Position numbers and translations under genes: made by a program. DNA of 60,000 bases from Lineus longissimus (Eukaryota; Nemertea; Pilidiophora; Heteronemertea; Lineidae): positions 15,423,808 to 15,483,807 of the forward strand of contig NC_088315.1 in the NCBI RefSeq assembly GCF_910592395.1, given 5' to 3'. Shown here one piece after another: positions 22,114 through 33,154 of the stretch. How positions within the stretch are numbered: position 1 is the first letter of the stretch; every line of letters starts with the position of its first letter. The notes below the pieces were generated by a model. It was given only the letters and a program-made list of their open reading frames with translations, was not told where the DNA came from and searched no databases.

Positions 22114-23352
22114 ATCCTGGGTCTTACATCTGATGAAGTAGAATGGCTTAGCAACCATATGGGTCACACAGTGGATATTCACAAGGAAGCCTACAGGTTG
22201 CACGAATCAACTATAGAAATGGCTAAAGTGTCCAAACTGTTACTTGCCATTGAGCAGAGAGTGGTTGGAAACTTCAGCGGAAATTCATCGTTTCAGATAT
22301 TCAAGTGGTCTGAGGTGGCCGCGAATTTCAACATATTCCTGGAGAAGAAACGACCCGGGACACTGCCTGTGAACTCACGGTCTTTCAAGGAGAGGGCAGA
22401 TAAGTTGATAAAAGCATTCAAAAAGGAGGAGCTTTCATCCCTCAGGAAGTAAGTTGTGAGCTGGTTTGAAAAAAAAATCTATAGACACTCATTTTATTAA
22501 TCGTCTTCAAGTACCCTTGGATATCGCAATTCTCCAAATGTCCCTGTGCATTAGCATACTGGTAGTAGAGGTCTATCTGCCTTGCTTTCATTCAATTTCA
22601 ATGTAGTAATTTGTTTCACTCTGTTGTGTATAAATTTTGTGTCACATTTCCGATTTTCCAATTCTTTGCTTGCAGATCAGGTACTGCTGAAGAGTACACC
22701 GAGAGGGAGGTGCTGCTGACTGAAATAATAGAGTTGATTGAATCAGAGAAGACCAAGGCCAAAGGAGCCAAGAAGGGCACAAAAGAAAAAGAAGACGACC
22801 TGGCAAATGCTGGTTTGGTTATCCGGAAGAGGGCAATGCAGACCCTTGTTGCCAATGAAGGTAAGTCAAGTTTTCTTATTCCTTTCTCTTAAGGCCAACT
22901 AAGATTTATGAACCAAAAAGCACATGGTTTTAACCAGTAGAGCCGCCTGTGTAACACAACTTTGAACTAACACTGCTGATTTGCCCTGAACATGATGTAC
23001 AGACAAAATGGTGGTGCTGTCTGTGACTAGTTCTACTACACAACTTTAATTTCAGTCCTGTTTTGTGGTAATGGAGTAACAATCATGATGAATGCCAAAT
23101 TCTTATTGCAGATCAAATTGGGAAGCCTACAGCAGCTACACCAAAGAAGAGCAAGAAGGGGGTTGCACACGAGTATGCCCACATGAAGTTGGTTGAGCTA
23201 GAGGTGCGGAGGGAGGAACTTGCATTAAAAAAAAACATGACATGGAGATGATGAAGAAGAAGAGACGTGAGAGGATGGAGCTGGAAAGGAAGGAGAAAGA
23301 GGGACTCGTAAATCTACTCCAGGGACTAGTACAAGTTATAAAGGAGAAGTAG
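22114..23352 (+). pseudogene. Harbinger Myb/SANT-like protein, first exon fused to a recombinase-like fragment
   Basis: Exons 22114-22448, 22676-22860 and 23112-23352 join in matching phases and parallel exons 2-4 of the gene at 28596-30417 (SGTAEEYTEREVLL versus SGTAEEYEEREILL; AMQTLVANEG versus AMETLIGDKG). The Myb-like part is KWSEVAANFN...PVNSRSFKERADKLIKAF. The first exon begins with an unrelated segment, VEWLSNHMGHTVDIHKEAYR plus STIEMAKVSKLLL, which resembles the C-terminal HMGH...YR block of repetitive tyrosine-recombinase-like invertebrate proteins. A run of nine A at 23227-23235 puts the coiled-coil tail out of frame; with one more A the frame would run to TAG at 23350-23352. Probably a chimeric, decayed TE gene. 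The Myb-like protein normally assists Harbinger transposase DNA binding. Confidence 0.65.
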
Positions 23353-23447
23353 TCATCTCTCATATTTAACTAGGGATGTTGTCCAAATATGGCTTGGGCT
23401 TTGGGGGTGTCTCAGTTTTTGCACCTTTGCACAGTTAGTTACTTGGG

Positions 23448-23811
23448 TTATTTTTGTCCAACACTGCATTTAACTCCGGCCCACGCCATCTGACGGTTGT
23501 GGCGTCCTAGTAACTGGCCCAATTCATGAGAAGTACTGAAACGGAAAGTCAAGTATGTATAATTCATCCACAAGGTTAACAACCACAACATGTCTCGGGA
23601 ACATGTCCTGTTCGAAAATTGTGACCAACGTGAAGAGTCTTGAGTCAAACGTAGAGTCAAACGTACTTTCCTTGCCTCCTGAGACTTCATTTTCGATATA
23701 AAATGCCATAAATTCATCATCTTCAATTGCGAAATTTGCAAGGCGTCTCAAGTTTGCCGCCATTTTTTGACGATCTCCATAGAAACCAAACTGTTTCTCG
23801 GTGACGGCCAT
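23448..23811 (-). pseudogene. PIF/Harbinger transposase, N-terminal fragment
   Basis: On the minus strand from 23811, MAANLRRLANFAIEDDEFM lies in the same register as MAADLRRLGNFAFEDDELM of the complete transposase at 31560-32645. Similarity is lost after about 50 residues and the frame ends; no DDE residues remain. It lies convergent to the Myb-like gene upstream, the arrangement of the intact element, so both are remains of one Harbinger copy. Confidence 0.8.
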
Positions 23812-23814
23812 GCG

Positions 23815-23903
23815 GAACGCGTTTCAGTGTTTCCGGGAACGGGATCGGGAACGAGAAACGTTCTCGGTGTAGCAGTTCTCAGAACGGCGTAGCGAAAGGT
23901 CTC
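23815..23903. repeat. Right terminal repeat of the decayed Harbinger copy
   Basis: GAACGGCGTAGCGAAAGGTCTC at the right edge corresponds to GGACGGCGTGGCGAAAGTTCTC at 32784-32805, the right end of the better preserved element. GGGAACGGGATCGGGAACGAG also recurs there. Sequence beyond (TATTAACCCC) is unrelated flank. Confidence 0.75.
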
Positions 23904-23915
23904 TATTAACCCCGA

Positions 23916-24200
23916 GCAGGCTGCAGCAAACAACGGACAGGGTAGAGGTCGTGGCAGAGGACGTGGCCGTGGGCAAGGAAGACGACGTAGGCGCTCTCCA
24001 AGCCCGGTGAGAAACTGGACAGCCAATTTGACAGACAATGTGTCAAAACGTTTTACTGGCCCCGCCCCTGGTCCAGCTGATGACTTCAGTGATAGGTCAG
24101 TAGTTGAATGTTTCCAGCTACTTTTCACTGCTGAATTCATGAATGAAGTCGTTCGTTTGACAAACCTGACTGCCATTTTCGTGTCATTGGAAGGCATTTT
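23916..24200 (+). pseudogene. piggyBac transposase N-terminal fragment
   Basis: The frame reads an RG-rich run (GRGRGRGRGRGQGRRRRR), then RNWTANLTDNVSKRFTGPAP and SVVECFQLLFTAEFMNEVVR, which matches the start of piggyBac catalytic domains (compare DHFSLFFTEELLQTIVDEPN at 11700). Similarity stops after about 60 residues and no catalytic Asp is present. The Harbinger copy to its left seems to have truncated it. Confidence 0.75.
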
Positions 24201-24719
24201 CTGTGATCGAGACAATGCCATAATCGGAGATTTTCACCCAGTAACTGGAACTGTGAATGGGCCAAACCGAAGGTTTGTTTCCGGATATCCCGGTTTCCTC
24301 CTATGTTGTGCCTGAGGGTTAACTCTTTCAGCCCTAGCCGATTTTGATGCAACAACTTCCAGATCCTACCCGATTTTCGGGAAAAATCTGGATTTCAGAA
24401 ATTTATTTAAAAAAAACTACTACCCTAGGCCCTATCACTAATTGCCGGGCACCATCAGAAAGGTATCTTGATATCTACCTTACAGTGATATATAGATTAT
24501 AATTATCAATGAATTGTGTATTTTATTGAGTCTCTTCAATTTTGCCATTTTTTTCTTCAATTTTTTTTCCGAAGAATTGGCAGAAGCAAGTTCCATCGCA
24601 ATAAAAATAATTTCCTTGAAAATGTCTTGAATTATTCCTTATAAACTGATACTAGTGATAAAGAACTAGTATAGAATACAAAGAAAAATGTCCAAAACGA
24701 TTCAGAATGATATATACAA

Positions 24720-24752
24720 CAAGAGGCCCAAGGGCCTGGGGCTCAGCTGGAT
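24720..24752 (+). mobile_element. 5' end of dispersed AAGAGGCCCAAGGGCCT element
   Basis: CAAGAGGCCCAAGGGCCTGG followed by GGCTCAGCTGG matches the termini at 5692-5724 (minus) and 59759. A likely partner 3' end, a hairpin followed by AAAAA, lies at 33207-33240. Terminal hairpins and lack of inverted repeats recall Helentron-type non-autonomous elements, but no replicase gene is present. Confidence 0.6.
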
Positions 24753-27725
24753 GACCTAATAACATATGACTGAGGGTGTAAAGTAGTAAATATCGGCTTT
24801 ATACTACTGTTTGAAGGTCAAGAGAACACGTTATACCACTAAAATTTCCAATGCAGAGCTGCCAGCTGGATGAAATATGATTGAACTAATCAGCCATGGT
24901 ATGTAAATATTACAGGAGGCAACGGAAGATATCCCTAGTTCAGTATGTTGTATCGGTAGCTTTACAGAAAAGAAGTGTCAGAGAGGATGAGACTTCTTCA
25001 TGGACAACTGTGGTATGTCCAGGCTGGGTTGTACAGCACAAGGATACAAAATGCTGTCTGTAATTGAGAGGTATCCTGATTTAACAGAGGTCAAAATATA
25101 TAGAAATCACCAATTTGGGACTAACACCACTGTCTTTTTTTTAATAAGGTAGAGATTACAGGAGTCAACAAAATTAATTTTATTGAGAGAAATTGACCTG
25201 TCCTGCAGGTGATTTGAATTTACAATACAAAGGGTCGTTTTTCATGACATTGTGCTCTACTGCGTATCCCTAGTGAGTCGATCTGGAACCAATCTATCCT
25301 TGGCGCAGACAGGTTCAAATTGGCTATATCTTGAATAGATTGAATTGCGATGAAAATCTAATGCAATAAAGGAGCAATATCGAAGAGACAAATTAATCAA
25401 ACCAATTGTCCACAGACTCGGACCCTGAAATGGCATGATGTATGCGTGCATATAAAAGTATCAATTGGTCCCATAGAGATGATGAGGCAATGTCAATATG
25501 CCTTGTTCCTTAGTCAGCAATATGCCCCTTTTTATACGGAGAAGAAGGAGAACCCAGATAGGCCTTCACATGTCGGCTTCCAAATGGCTCGAACCAACTG
25601 TACTATCACTACTATAAATTTAAAATGCGTGCTCCTCCTACATGTAGCAATGTCTCAGCCAAAAAGGCACTTAGTCGACAGGCAAGTTAGAAGTTCAGCA
25701 CCGTGAGCTTGCTCCTTGGTAAGGCCATGTCAGGTTCCGCGCGCCTCTTCAGATACATCAAGTATTGAAAGCTGTGGTGAGCTGAGCACATAAAAAGACC
25801 ATGGTCACCTTAATTTGAAAATCCCTTCATAGTCATTAAAAGTCAAGGGCTACCTCTGACTAAAACAGCACATTAGACCACCAATTTGACCCCAGCTCCT
25901 AACTGCGGGAAAACCCAAGTCCAGCAACCAAAAGTACCAAAAATACATTTTTGTTTACATTTGAACTGCACACATGCGTTTGTTTACAATTTCATTTCCC
26001 GCGACATCTCGAAAATCAGGTGACCTGCAATCGTGGATTGAAAATAACATTAACCTGGGTTCAGCAGGTCAGCAGGTATACCGGCTGTTCCAATCATCGC
26101 CCTACAGCCAGCTGTTCAAAAGGTAATGTTATTCACCCCACAGGGAGTGCAGGTAATTGATTAAGCCCCTGCATAACTTAACAGCAATGCCAATGGCTTG
26201 GCTTCTGTGAGTGGTAAGGAGAATTGACAGTTTTTTTATGGGAGTAACATTATTGTGTTGCTTAAAACGTCTACTTTTTACTCATGTAAGAATCGTAGTA
26301 CTATTAATAACTTCAACTTATTTTCCGGTTATGATAACACAAAACGCATCTTCATGATCATGATCTTTCTCAAACTATCTGAATGACCTAATCGCCTTGG
26401 ACGCACAACCTAACCACATATCAATCCGCCCCGACGATCGACACATCCATTCGATTCGAGAACACTCGATAAAGTTTGATAAATAAACTAGAACTGAGAT
26501 TTCACAGGAGCACCTGTGAATTCATGACTCCAGGATTGTTTAGAGGGCGATATCGTAAGAGTTGTTCTTGAGTATGGGGACCTGTGAAGTTCCGTGTCTG
26601 TGAGGCACCTGGGCGGGGAGAGAAGACTAGTTGAACGATGGGATCTGACACGGACACTACTATTGATCTCATTATATGAATACCATTTAATTACAAACAA
26701 GTGAAAACAGATCTTATCATATTCCTTGGCATCAATTAAAATAGGAGTGCGGGAACAAGGGTTTTTTAGCAGGAGGAAAGCGAGAACATTTTGCGCCGTC
26801 GTATTCCGATTTGACTGGTTAGTGGTGAAATCTGCTTTTAATTCTGCAAATTAACATATTCGTTTTACTAGTTCTAACGTTGTCTGAATTAAAGATGCCT
26901 TCCCAATGCTTGACTGGTCTGGCAAGAGGCATTGCCAGGAAAACATGACGTCATTTTGGCCATTCTTCTTACCGCACGCCCTCCCTCTCCGTAAAACTTC
27001 CTGACATGGTGTGAAGTGGGAGGGCGCACAATGGGAACCACGCTGCCGCGATGTTAATAGTTTCTATTTATAGAATTCAGCGGCAGAGATTTTAAGCACG
27101 GAAAAAGTAGATTAACTCGGCTAATCTCAATGGATTTTACTCAGGAATGTTTTCAAGGCGAGAGAAACATCTGATTTAAGTACTGCGCTTATTAGATTTC
27201 ATGTTCATGCCGAAGATTGGCCTAAAACATGGACGAAAAGAGTGCATTATCGAGTGTTGGAGAGGTCACGTGATTGGACGAGAAACCTGAGCGAAAACAA
27301 TACTGACCCCAGCTCCCAGTCATAACAAAGTTTTCGTGCTTTTAGCTGTCAACATCAATGGCTATAATATACTCCTGCAGAATAGTAGAACTAATAGAAC
27401 TAATTTCCGAAGTTTCCAATAGTTTGAACACAAATCAGAACATCACCCATCAGCTGGACTCAGATCTGCATAAATTACGATAAATAATGAGGTCGTCGCT
27501 TCAATTTCGCAAAGAAAGTTGACTCCATTCAAAGGTTGTTTTGACCAAATTCCGTTGAACTCATCGTTGTGAGGGCATTTGAACACATTCTCGTTGATCT
27601 TATCTATAAACGTGTGAAGTTTCGTACCAAAATACATTTCCGTAAAGGCTTAAAAAAGAAAATTTGTCACTTACAAAATCATCGCTCCGGTAGAAATAAA
27701 AAGGTCACCGCCATTTTCTTGATGA
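24753..27725. other. Non-coding interior of a repeat
   Basis: No gene found on either strand. A weak inverted pair (AATAACATTA near 26045, TAATGTTATT near 26125) is seen. Short minus-strand frames lack family features. Confidence 0.4.
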
Positions 27726-28180
27726 TAGTAGGGAACTTTCGCCACGCCGTCCGAGATCCAAATCTCCGAGAACGGGCCAAAAATGTGAATGACGTCATCA
27801 GTATTTGGGTATCAGATTGCGATCCCGAAACCGGATGCCGTGAATCAGGCGATATATCTCGAGTGGCTTTTCCGGGAACGGCTGCGCGGCTATCAAAAAT
27901 TATTCAAATGGCAAACCTGTGGGATACTCTCGCGGTATGTACAAAATGAGGACGAATATGGGTGCAAAACATTCTTGAGTTGATAGTGAAGCCATCCTGC
28001 ACGATTTTAATTTGTTTTTCATGCTGTAAACATGGTAAAACAGTGCCAATTCTAAGGCGCAGAAATGTAGGCCTACATCAGCAGTGTACATTAACATGTA
28101 AATGTACTGTGTGTCAGAACCGTAGGCCTAATAATGTATGTAGGGATGGCTCTCTCATCTCTTGTCTGATGAATGAATGA

Positions 28181-28317
28181 TAGGCCTTTTCGTCAAGGGC
28201 TCCCGAAGGGCTTAATCCCATTGTTCCGTAGGCCAACAATGGGGCTCTGTCCGAGGCTCGAACAATGGGATGAAGCCCTCTGCCTGAGTCTGGGAGCCCC
28301 TTGTCGAAAAGGCCCTA
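28181..28317. repeat. 137-bp foldback
   Basis: The segment starts TAGGCCTTTTCGTCAAGGGC and ends with the near-complement GCCCCTTGTCGAAAAGGCCC. A second inverted pair inside (GGGCTTAATCCCATTGTTC and GAACAATGGGATGAAGCCC) makes a long, two-step hairpin. It sits between the left Harbinger end and the first exon of the Myb-like gene, in the likely promoter region. Confidence 0.85.
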
Positions 28318-28595
28318 TACATTGACCGGCCTGATTGACTGAGTCAGTGATTGATTCTTCATTCAGGGCATGTAACATGGCTACTGACACCCCTGGCCAA
28401 TGTTTGACTGGAGGCGGCCTTTACTAGTTAGAATCTTTGGAAGGCGACTTGTCAGACTCGCCTCTGAAGGCATTCGAAGGCCCCTAAGGTCAACGAATAA
28501 AAGAGTGGCCTCTTAGTCACCTGTCTTTGATACTGGTTGGTAGGCTAGCTACTGGTCCTAATTTTTTTTTCATTGTCACTTTCACGTTTCAGGAG

Positions 28596-30417
28596 ATGAG
28601 GTTTGAACCTGGCAGTGGTGATGAGGAAACTGGTCCCGGACCCAATGATGGCGGCAGTGGGGATGCACCACCAAAAAACCCCAAAAGTACAGGCAAGGCA
28701 GGGTATGTATCCATGCTTTCTCCATGAAGGCCTGTGGGCCAGCCCTGTAGATGTTCGCCATAAACCCATAATTGTTGAAAATTCAGGGTGGGTATGCACA
28801 GATTCAGAAGACGTTTTTTGAAGGAACCCCCTCTTGATCCTCCCAGATCCCTCAAAATGGCAAACTATAATAATCATAGTACTTTGATCTGGTAACTAAT
28901 CATCTGCTAATGTACAATTCTTTTCTGCTTTTTCTAGGGCCAAGACGATAAGGTATAACCCGTCCTTCGATGTTACACTTCTGCGAGAAATCAGAGCTCG
29001 AAACCCATACGAAGATGCAGATAGATGGGCAGTAATAACCCAGAACTTCAATTCTGCTATGTTGAAGATAAAGCCCGGAGCTGTTCCGGTTAATGACCGA
29101 TCGGTGAAGGAGAGGGTAGACCGATTAATTAACGCATTCAAAACACAGCAGATGGCTGCACTAAGAAAGTAAGTTTTGTTGCATTGATGTCTCGGACAAA
29201 ATTCAGTGTTAATTTAATAATTATAAATTTTGAGACAAGATAAAAAAATAGTTTCTAGCAACTTAGATGTAGGCTTAGGGTAATTTTTACCTTGCCTTTT
29301 GACTTCCCTATGACCTATGAATTTACAATAACCTGCATATTTTCAAATTCTTTTCTCTTTGCTTCAATCCATGGGTCGTTGGTAGAATATCCCATCATTT
29401 TTAAGGTTTTCTTCAGTCCTCTGTGAACAGTAATAAAGTACTTTGATTTCCAAGCAAAAATGTTCATGCCAATTATACTCTTTCAGATCTGGCACTGCTG
29501 AGGAATATGAAGAGCGGGAAATCCTCCTTCAAGAGATCCTCACCATGAAGTCTGATTCCCATGAAAGAAAGAAGACCGCATCAACCAGTTCAAACAAAAA
29601 CGACAAGAGATTGATTGAAGCGGGGACTGAAATAAGGAAACGCGCGATGGAAACCCTGATTGGTGATAAAGGTAAGAATACGTACTGAAACAAATTTCTG
29701 ATTTTTGTCCACTTGATCCCATAAATTTAGGTGGCAAAAATCTGATGTGGCCCTGGATAATTGCTACCCATTTCCCTCAAAAAGATATCACTGAGAAAAG
29801 ACTGTCCTTCAGTTGGGGGGGGGGGGGGGGGGTGGGGTCATTAGGGGGGCATAGAATGTCTAGGAGGGGCAAATGTCAGGGGTGAGGGAGGGAAACTCAT
29901 GATTCCCATTCACATGCTTTGGTCCCATTTCTCTCCAAAGGGAGGGTTAATACACTAGCTAGGCCTAAGTCGAACCTGTTGGGATCAGAGATTTTTCTTC
30001 GACTTTTAAGACAAGGTTCAACTAAGGTGAGGATTATTAAAAAGAAAAGCATAAGTCAGAATTCGACTTATGCAAGACTGACTTGGGCAAGTTTGACTGT
30101 GATTCTGCAATTGAGGTTTCATTTGACTACTGCATGTTTTAGTAACCTCCATAGTTATACTTCTCTTTTACATTGCAGATGAAAACAAGGCTCCTTCCAA
30201 CACCCCAAGAAAGAAAAAGAAAGAGGTGATGACTGACTACACTAAAATGAAACAGGAGGAAATTAACCTAAAAAATGAAGAACTGGCATTCAAACGGGAA
30301 CAATTTGAACTTGAAAAAGAGGAGAGGCGCCATAGAATGGAATTAGAAAAGACAAAAGAACAACAGTTTTCAGCAATATTTCAACAATTTATTGAGAGTC
30401 AACAACTCAAGAAATAG
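28596..30417 (+). CDS. Harbinger-encoded Myb/SANT-like DNA-binding protein
   Basis: Four exons (28596-28702, 28938-29168, 29487-29671, 30179-30417) splice in consistent phases into about 253 codons ending at TAG 30415-30417. Residues ~36-115 form a Myb/SANT-like domain (YNPSFDVTLLREIRARNPYE, WAVITQNFN, VNDRSVKERVDRLI). A middle segment (EEYEEREILLQEIL) and a basic linker (PRKKKKE) follow, then a long charged coiled coil to the C-terminus. In Harbinger elements this accessory protein binds near the ends and helps bring the transposase to the nucleus and DNA. No stop or frameshift is seen. Its neighbour on the opposite strand is the transposase of the same element. The start ATG at 28596 was chosen because it follows a TTTCAG/5' leader and opens the conserved acidic N-terminus; an upstream non-coding exon is possible. 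Confidence 0.85.
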
Positions 30418-30439
30418 ACTTTGAAATTATCAGTACGTC

Positions 30440-30659
30440 TACTGTAGAATCCCCTCTGTCTCGACACTTCTGTGGTGACTTGAATAAATGAATGAATGGT
30501 TTTCCCCCGTGTTTTCCTAGCATATTTTTGGGGGGGGTATTCCCATTGTTTCTCTACGCACAAAATGAAATATATCGATGTTTAAAACCGGCTTCTGTGA
30601 GGTGTTTGAGAAACAAGGGTCAAGATTGGAAGTGTCGAGACAGAGAGGATTTTACAGTA
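30440..30659. mobile_element. ~220-bp TA-flanked MITE
   Basis: TACTGTAGAATCCCCTCTGT at 30440 and its near-complement (ACAGAGAGGATTTTACAGTA) ending at 30659 form ~30-bp ends that continue into CTCGACACTTC/GAAGTGTCGAG. Start and end TA suggest a mariner-type target. A third copy of the end alone lies at 31158-31190 (+ orientation). The insertion is just 3' of the Myb-like gene's stop codon. Confidence 0.82.
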
Positions 30660-31208
30660 TGTTATTCATGTCAAAGTATTGTGTGCGAGTTAAGTTAGTA
30701 TTTGATTGTTTTTTAAAAGATGTTGCAATGTTACAGAGTTTATTGATATAGAAATAAATGTTGGTTATTTTGATTTAATATCTTTGTATCAATTCAATTT
30801 TATGCCTTAGGCTACATCTGTGAAGAAAGAGCGTATACATCTGAGATCACAACCTATCACGATGCTCTGCAATGCTGGATTAAGCTTTTGTGTGAGAGAA
30901 GGCCATCCCCTGGAAGCCATTCAATTCACCCAGGCAATTATCAGGATTTCAAGAATGGACTTGTTAGCATGGTTAGCTTACAGGGATGAGTGCCAGTCAG
31001 ATGTTACTCCCAGCTACCATGGCTTCATTATGGTAACCCCACTCCACCCCAACCCCCTGGGAATCGGCAAACATTGGCCTCGCATTCGATTTATTATGGT
31101 ATATTGGAAAAGAATGCATACTAAAGTAAACCGTTTCATGGAGACACTGCTGCAAAGTACTGTAGAATCCCCTCTGTCTCAACACTTCTCGGTTTTGACT
31201 GGTCTGAT

Positions 31209-31245
31209 CTTGAAGTAATTATATTGTCAATATAATTACTTCAAG
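31209..31245. repeat. Perfect 37-bp palindrome between two convergent genes
   Basis: Arms of 18 bp (CTTGAAGTAATTATATTG and its exact complement) flank a single T. It lies between the 3' end of the Myb-like gene (+) and the 3' end of the transposase gene (-). A G15 run follows at 31344-31358. Confidence 0.9.
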
Positions 31246-31559
31246 GAAGATGAAAATAAAAATGTCGTTTCTCTTGATGGACTAAGACCATTCCCAACTT
31301 AACGTGGAAGAGAAACGAGTCATCTTCAGTTTTTTTTATATCTGGGGGGGGGGGGGGGTCAAGCAGCAGCAAGTTCGAGAAGGTCCCAAAAAATACACAA
31401 TTCCAGTCATTTGGGAAATAGCGATCGCGCTGCCATCTTGTGTTGCAGTCAAGAACAGCAAAATCAATTGACCGCCCGCGCTAAATTTGAAATTCACTGA
31501 GACCGGAGGCGCGCTGCGGGGATGCGCGCACAGAACCAGAAAACCGTTACGTTCATTTA

Positions 31560-32645
31560 CTAGTCCAAAATGCCAACATAATCCTCCAAAGTTGGTGGGT
31601 CAAGTTCGAAGTAACCGCCCGTCAAGGAACCTCTCAGACACGTGTGGATATTGGTCAGCAAGCCTGCAAGCAGGTAATACTTTGCCACAGGCTGCAAAAA
31701 TACCTTCAGGTCTTTTTTGAAATCTACAAATGCCCAGTACTGTAAGATCTTGCCAAATGTCCATTCAACAGATGTTCTTGGGGCCGCCATCGCAGTATTG
31801 AATGCCTGTTGATGCTCGTTTAGCCCAAGCGCGCCTGCCCTAAATGGAGAAATCATCCACGGTCGAACAGGATAAGCAGGATCCCCATAAACGTAGTAAC
31901 TTTCACCGTTTTCGGTCCGTGGCAGACGATCCAGCTGGTCGTGAAGGCCACTGTCCGCTAAGATGCCAGCGTCATGCCGTCTCCCTTCAACTGGTCCCCA
32001 GAGATTGGCGAGGATGCCATTTGGTAGGACCATGGACTGAAATTTTAGAGAGTGTACGCGCTTGTGTCCATTGAATACTGATCGTTGACCTCTTATTGGT
32101 CGACAAATTGGTCTTACCGTTCCATCGATGAAGCCAAAGCAGTTATCCAAGGGTGCGCCAGACTCATGTATAGCATCCGCGTAGACACGAAGATGTTCTT
32201 CATTTAGCCATGACTGATCTAACTGGTGTAGGAGGTGTCCATGAGTTTGGTAAATGTAATCGACGGTTTCATTGATTGCGAACGATATGACAGAAGTCGG
32301 CCTTCCGAAAACATCTTCACTTTGACTGAGCCTATTGGGATACGCCATCCGTCTCAGAGTCATGCAGAGGGCGTCAAGACCCTTAACCTCACAGCGATTC
32401 CGACACTGAACCACATTTGGAATGCGTAACACATTTGCAATTTCAATGATTTCATCTTTGTAGAATCTGAATTGTTCCTTGCTTTGTGCGTCAGTCAGTC
32501 GATTCAAGTCGAATCTTGGCCAGTTGGGATTAAACGTGCTCTCCTTATCTTGGGCGTCAGCAAAAAATAAATGTTCATGCATAACCTGCATCAATTCGTC
32601 ATCTTCGAAAGCAAAATTTCCTAGCCGTCTGAGATCAGCCGCCAT
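31560..32645 (-). CDS. PIF/Harbinger transposase (HARBI1-like)
   Basis: An uninterrupted single-exon frame of 361 codons on the minus strand, starting MAADLRRLGNFAFEDDELM. An N-terminal helical region with a possible helix-turn-helix (residues ~60-130, DEIIEIANVLRIPN, RPTSVISFAI) leads to a DDE_Tnp_4-type nuclease domain. The catalytic residues are visible: Asp174 in GFIDGTVRPI, Asp255 in YVYGDPAYP, Glu294 in RTSVEWTFGKI. Family length and order are normal, and all key residues are present. It performs cut-and-paste transposition together with the Myb-like partner encoded on the other strand. The ATG lies about 160 bp inside the right terminal repeat. This copy may be functional, or recently so. 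Confidence 0.95.
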   Translation of the reverse strand: MAADLRRLGNFAFEDDELMQVMHEHLFFADAQDKESTFNPNWPRFDLNRLTDAQSKEQFRFYKDEIIEIANVLRIPNVVQCRNRCEVKGLDALCMTLRRMAYPNRLSQSEDVFGRPTSVISFAINETVDYIYQTHGHLLHQLDQSWLNEEHLRVYADAIHESGAPLDNCFGFIDGTVRPICRPIRGQRSVFNGHKRVHSLKFQSMVLPNGILANLWGPVEGRRHDAGILADSGLHDQLDRLPRTENGESYYVYGDPAYPVRPWMISPFRAGALGLNEHQQAFNTAMAAPRTSVEWTFGKILQYWAFVDFKKDLKVFLQPVAKYYLLAGLLTNIHTCLRGSLTGGYFELDPPTLEDYVGILD

Positions 32646-33154
32646 TTTGACAGAATCACCATAGCAACGAGCTGCAGGTGACGTAAAAAAATACCCGTCC
32701 TCGGAACGGCGTGGCGAATGCGCGCAACGTACTTTCCGGGAACGGGATCGAGAACGAGATCCGTTCTCGGCGGATCGGATCTCGGACGGCGTGGCGAAAG
32801 TTCTCTAGTACTCCAGGTAACCTCGGCGGGAAATTTAAAGCGGAATTATCCGGGGTCAAACAACAGTTTTGCTCACTACCGCCAACTGGTGATTTAAATC
32901 GACACTAATCTATTTTATATCAAAACTTCTGTATCATGAAGACCTTTTCAACTTTATTTCAAGCTTTTATCTGCTGGAATAGAGCGTCAAAAAATTGTTT
33001 TTTCATTAACGCATTTTGCCCCCTGGGGAGCTGAATTTGAGTCGAATCGCCCAAATTTTTTTTTGTAAGCAACATTTTCTGCGGTGTTTATAAGCAAGAC
33101 TAGATTTGAAGTGCCTCGTTTGTATGATTACAAAATGCCCAATTTTGTCCACGG

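Larger units (their letters stand above)
27726..32810. mobile_element. Nearly complete PIF/Harbinger element
   Basis: The left end GGGAACTTTCGCCACGCCGT (27731) is matched inversely by the right end ACGGCGTGGCGAAAGTTCTC (to 32805), and similarity continues inward for about 30 bp (CCGAGATCC...CCGAGAACGG). TAGTA flanks both sides (27726-27730; 32806-32810), longer than the canonical 3-bp duplication. It carries the two-gene complement of Harbinger elements in convergent order: a Myb-like gene on + and the DDE transposase on -. Both frames look intact. A 137-bp foldback and a 220-bp MITE lie inside. Confidence 0.88.

Noticed and set aside
26040-26130. Inverted AATAACATTA / TAATGTTATT pair suggesting a tiny MITE
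   Set aside because: Ten-base AT-rich arms without further similarity or target duplication are not enough.
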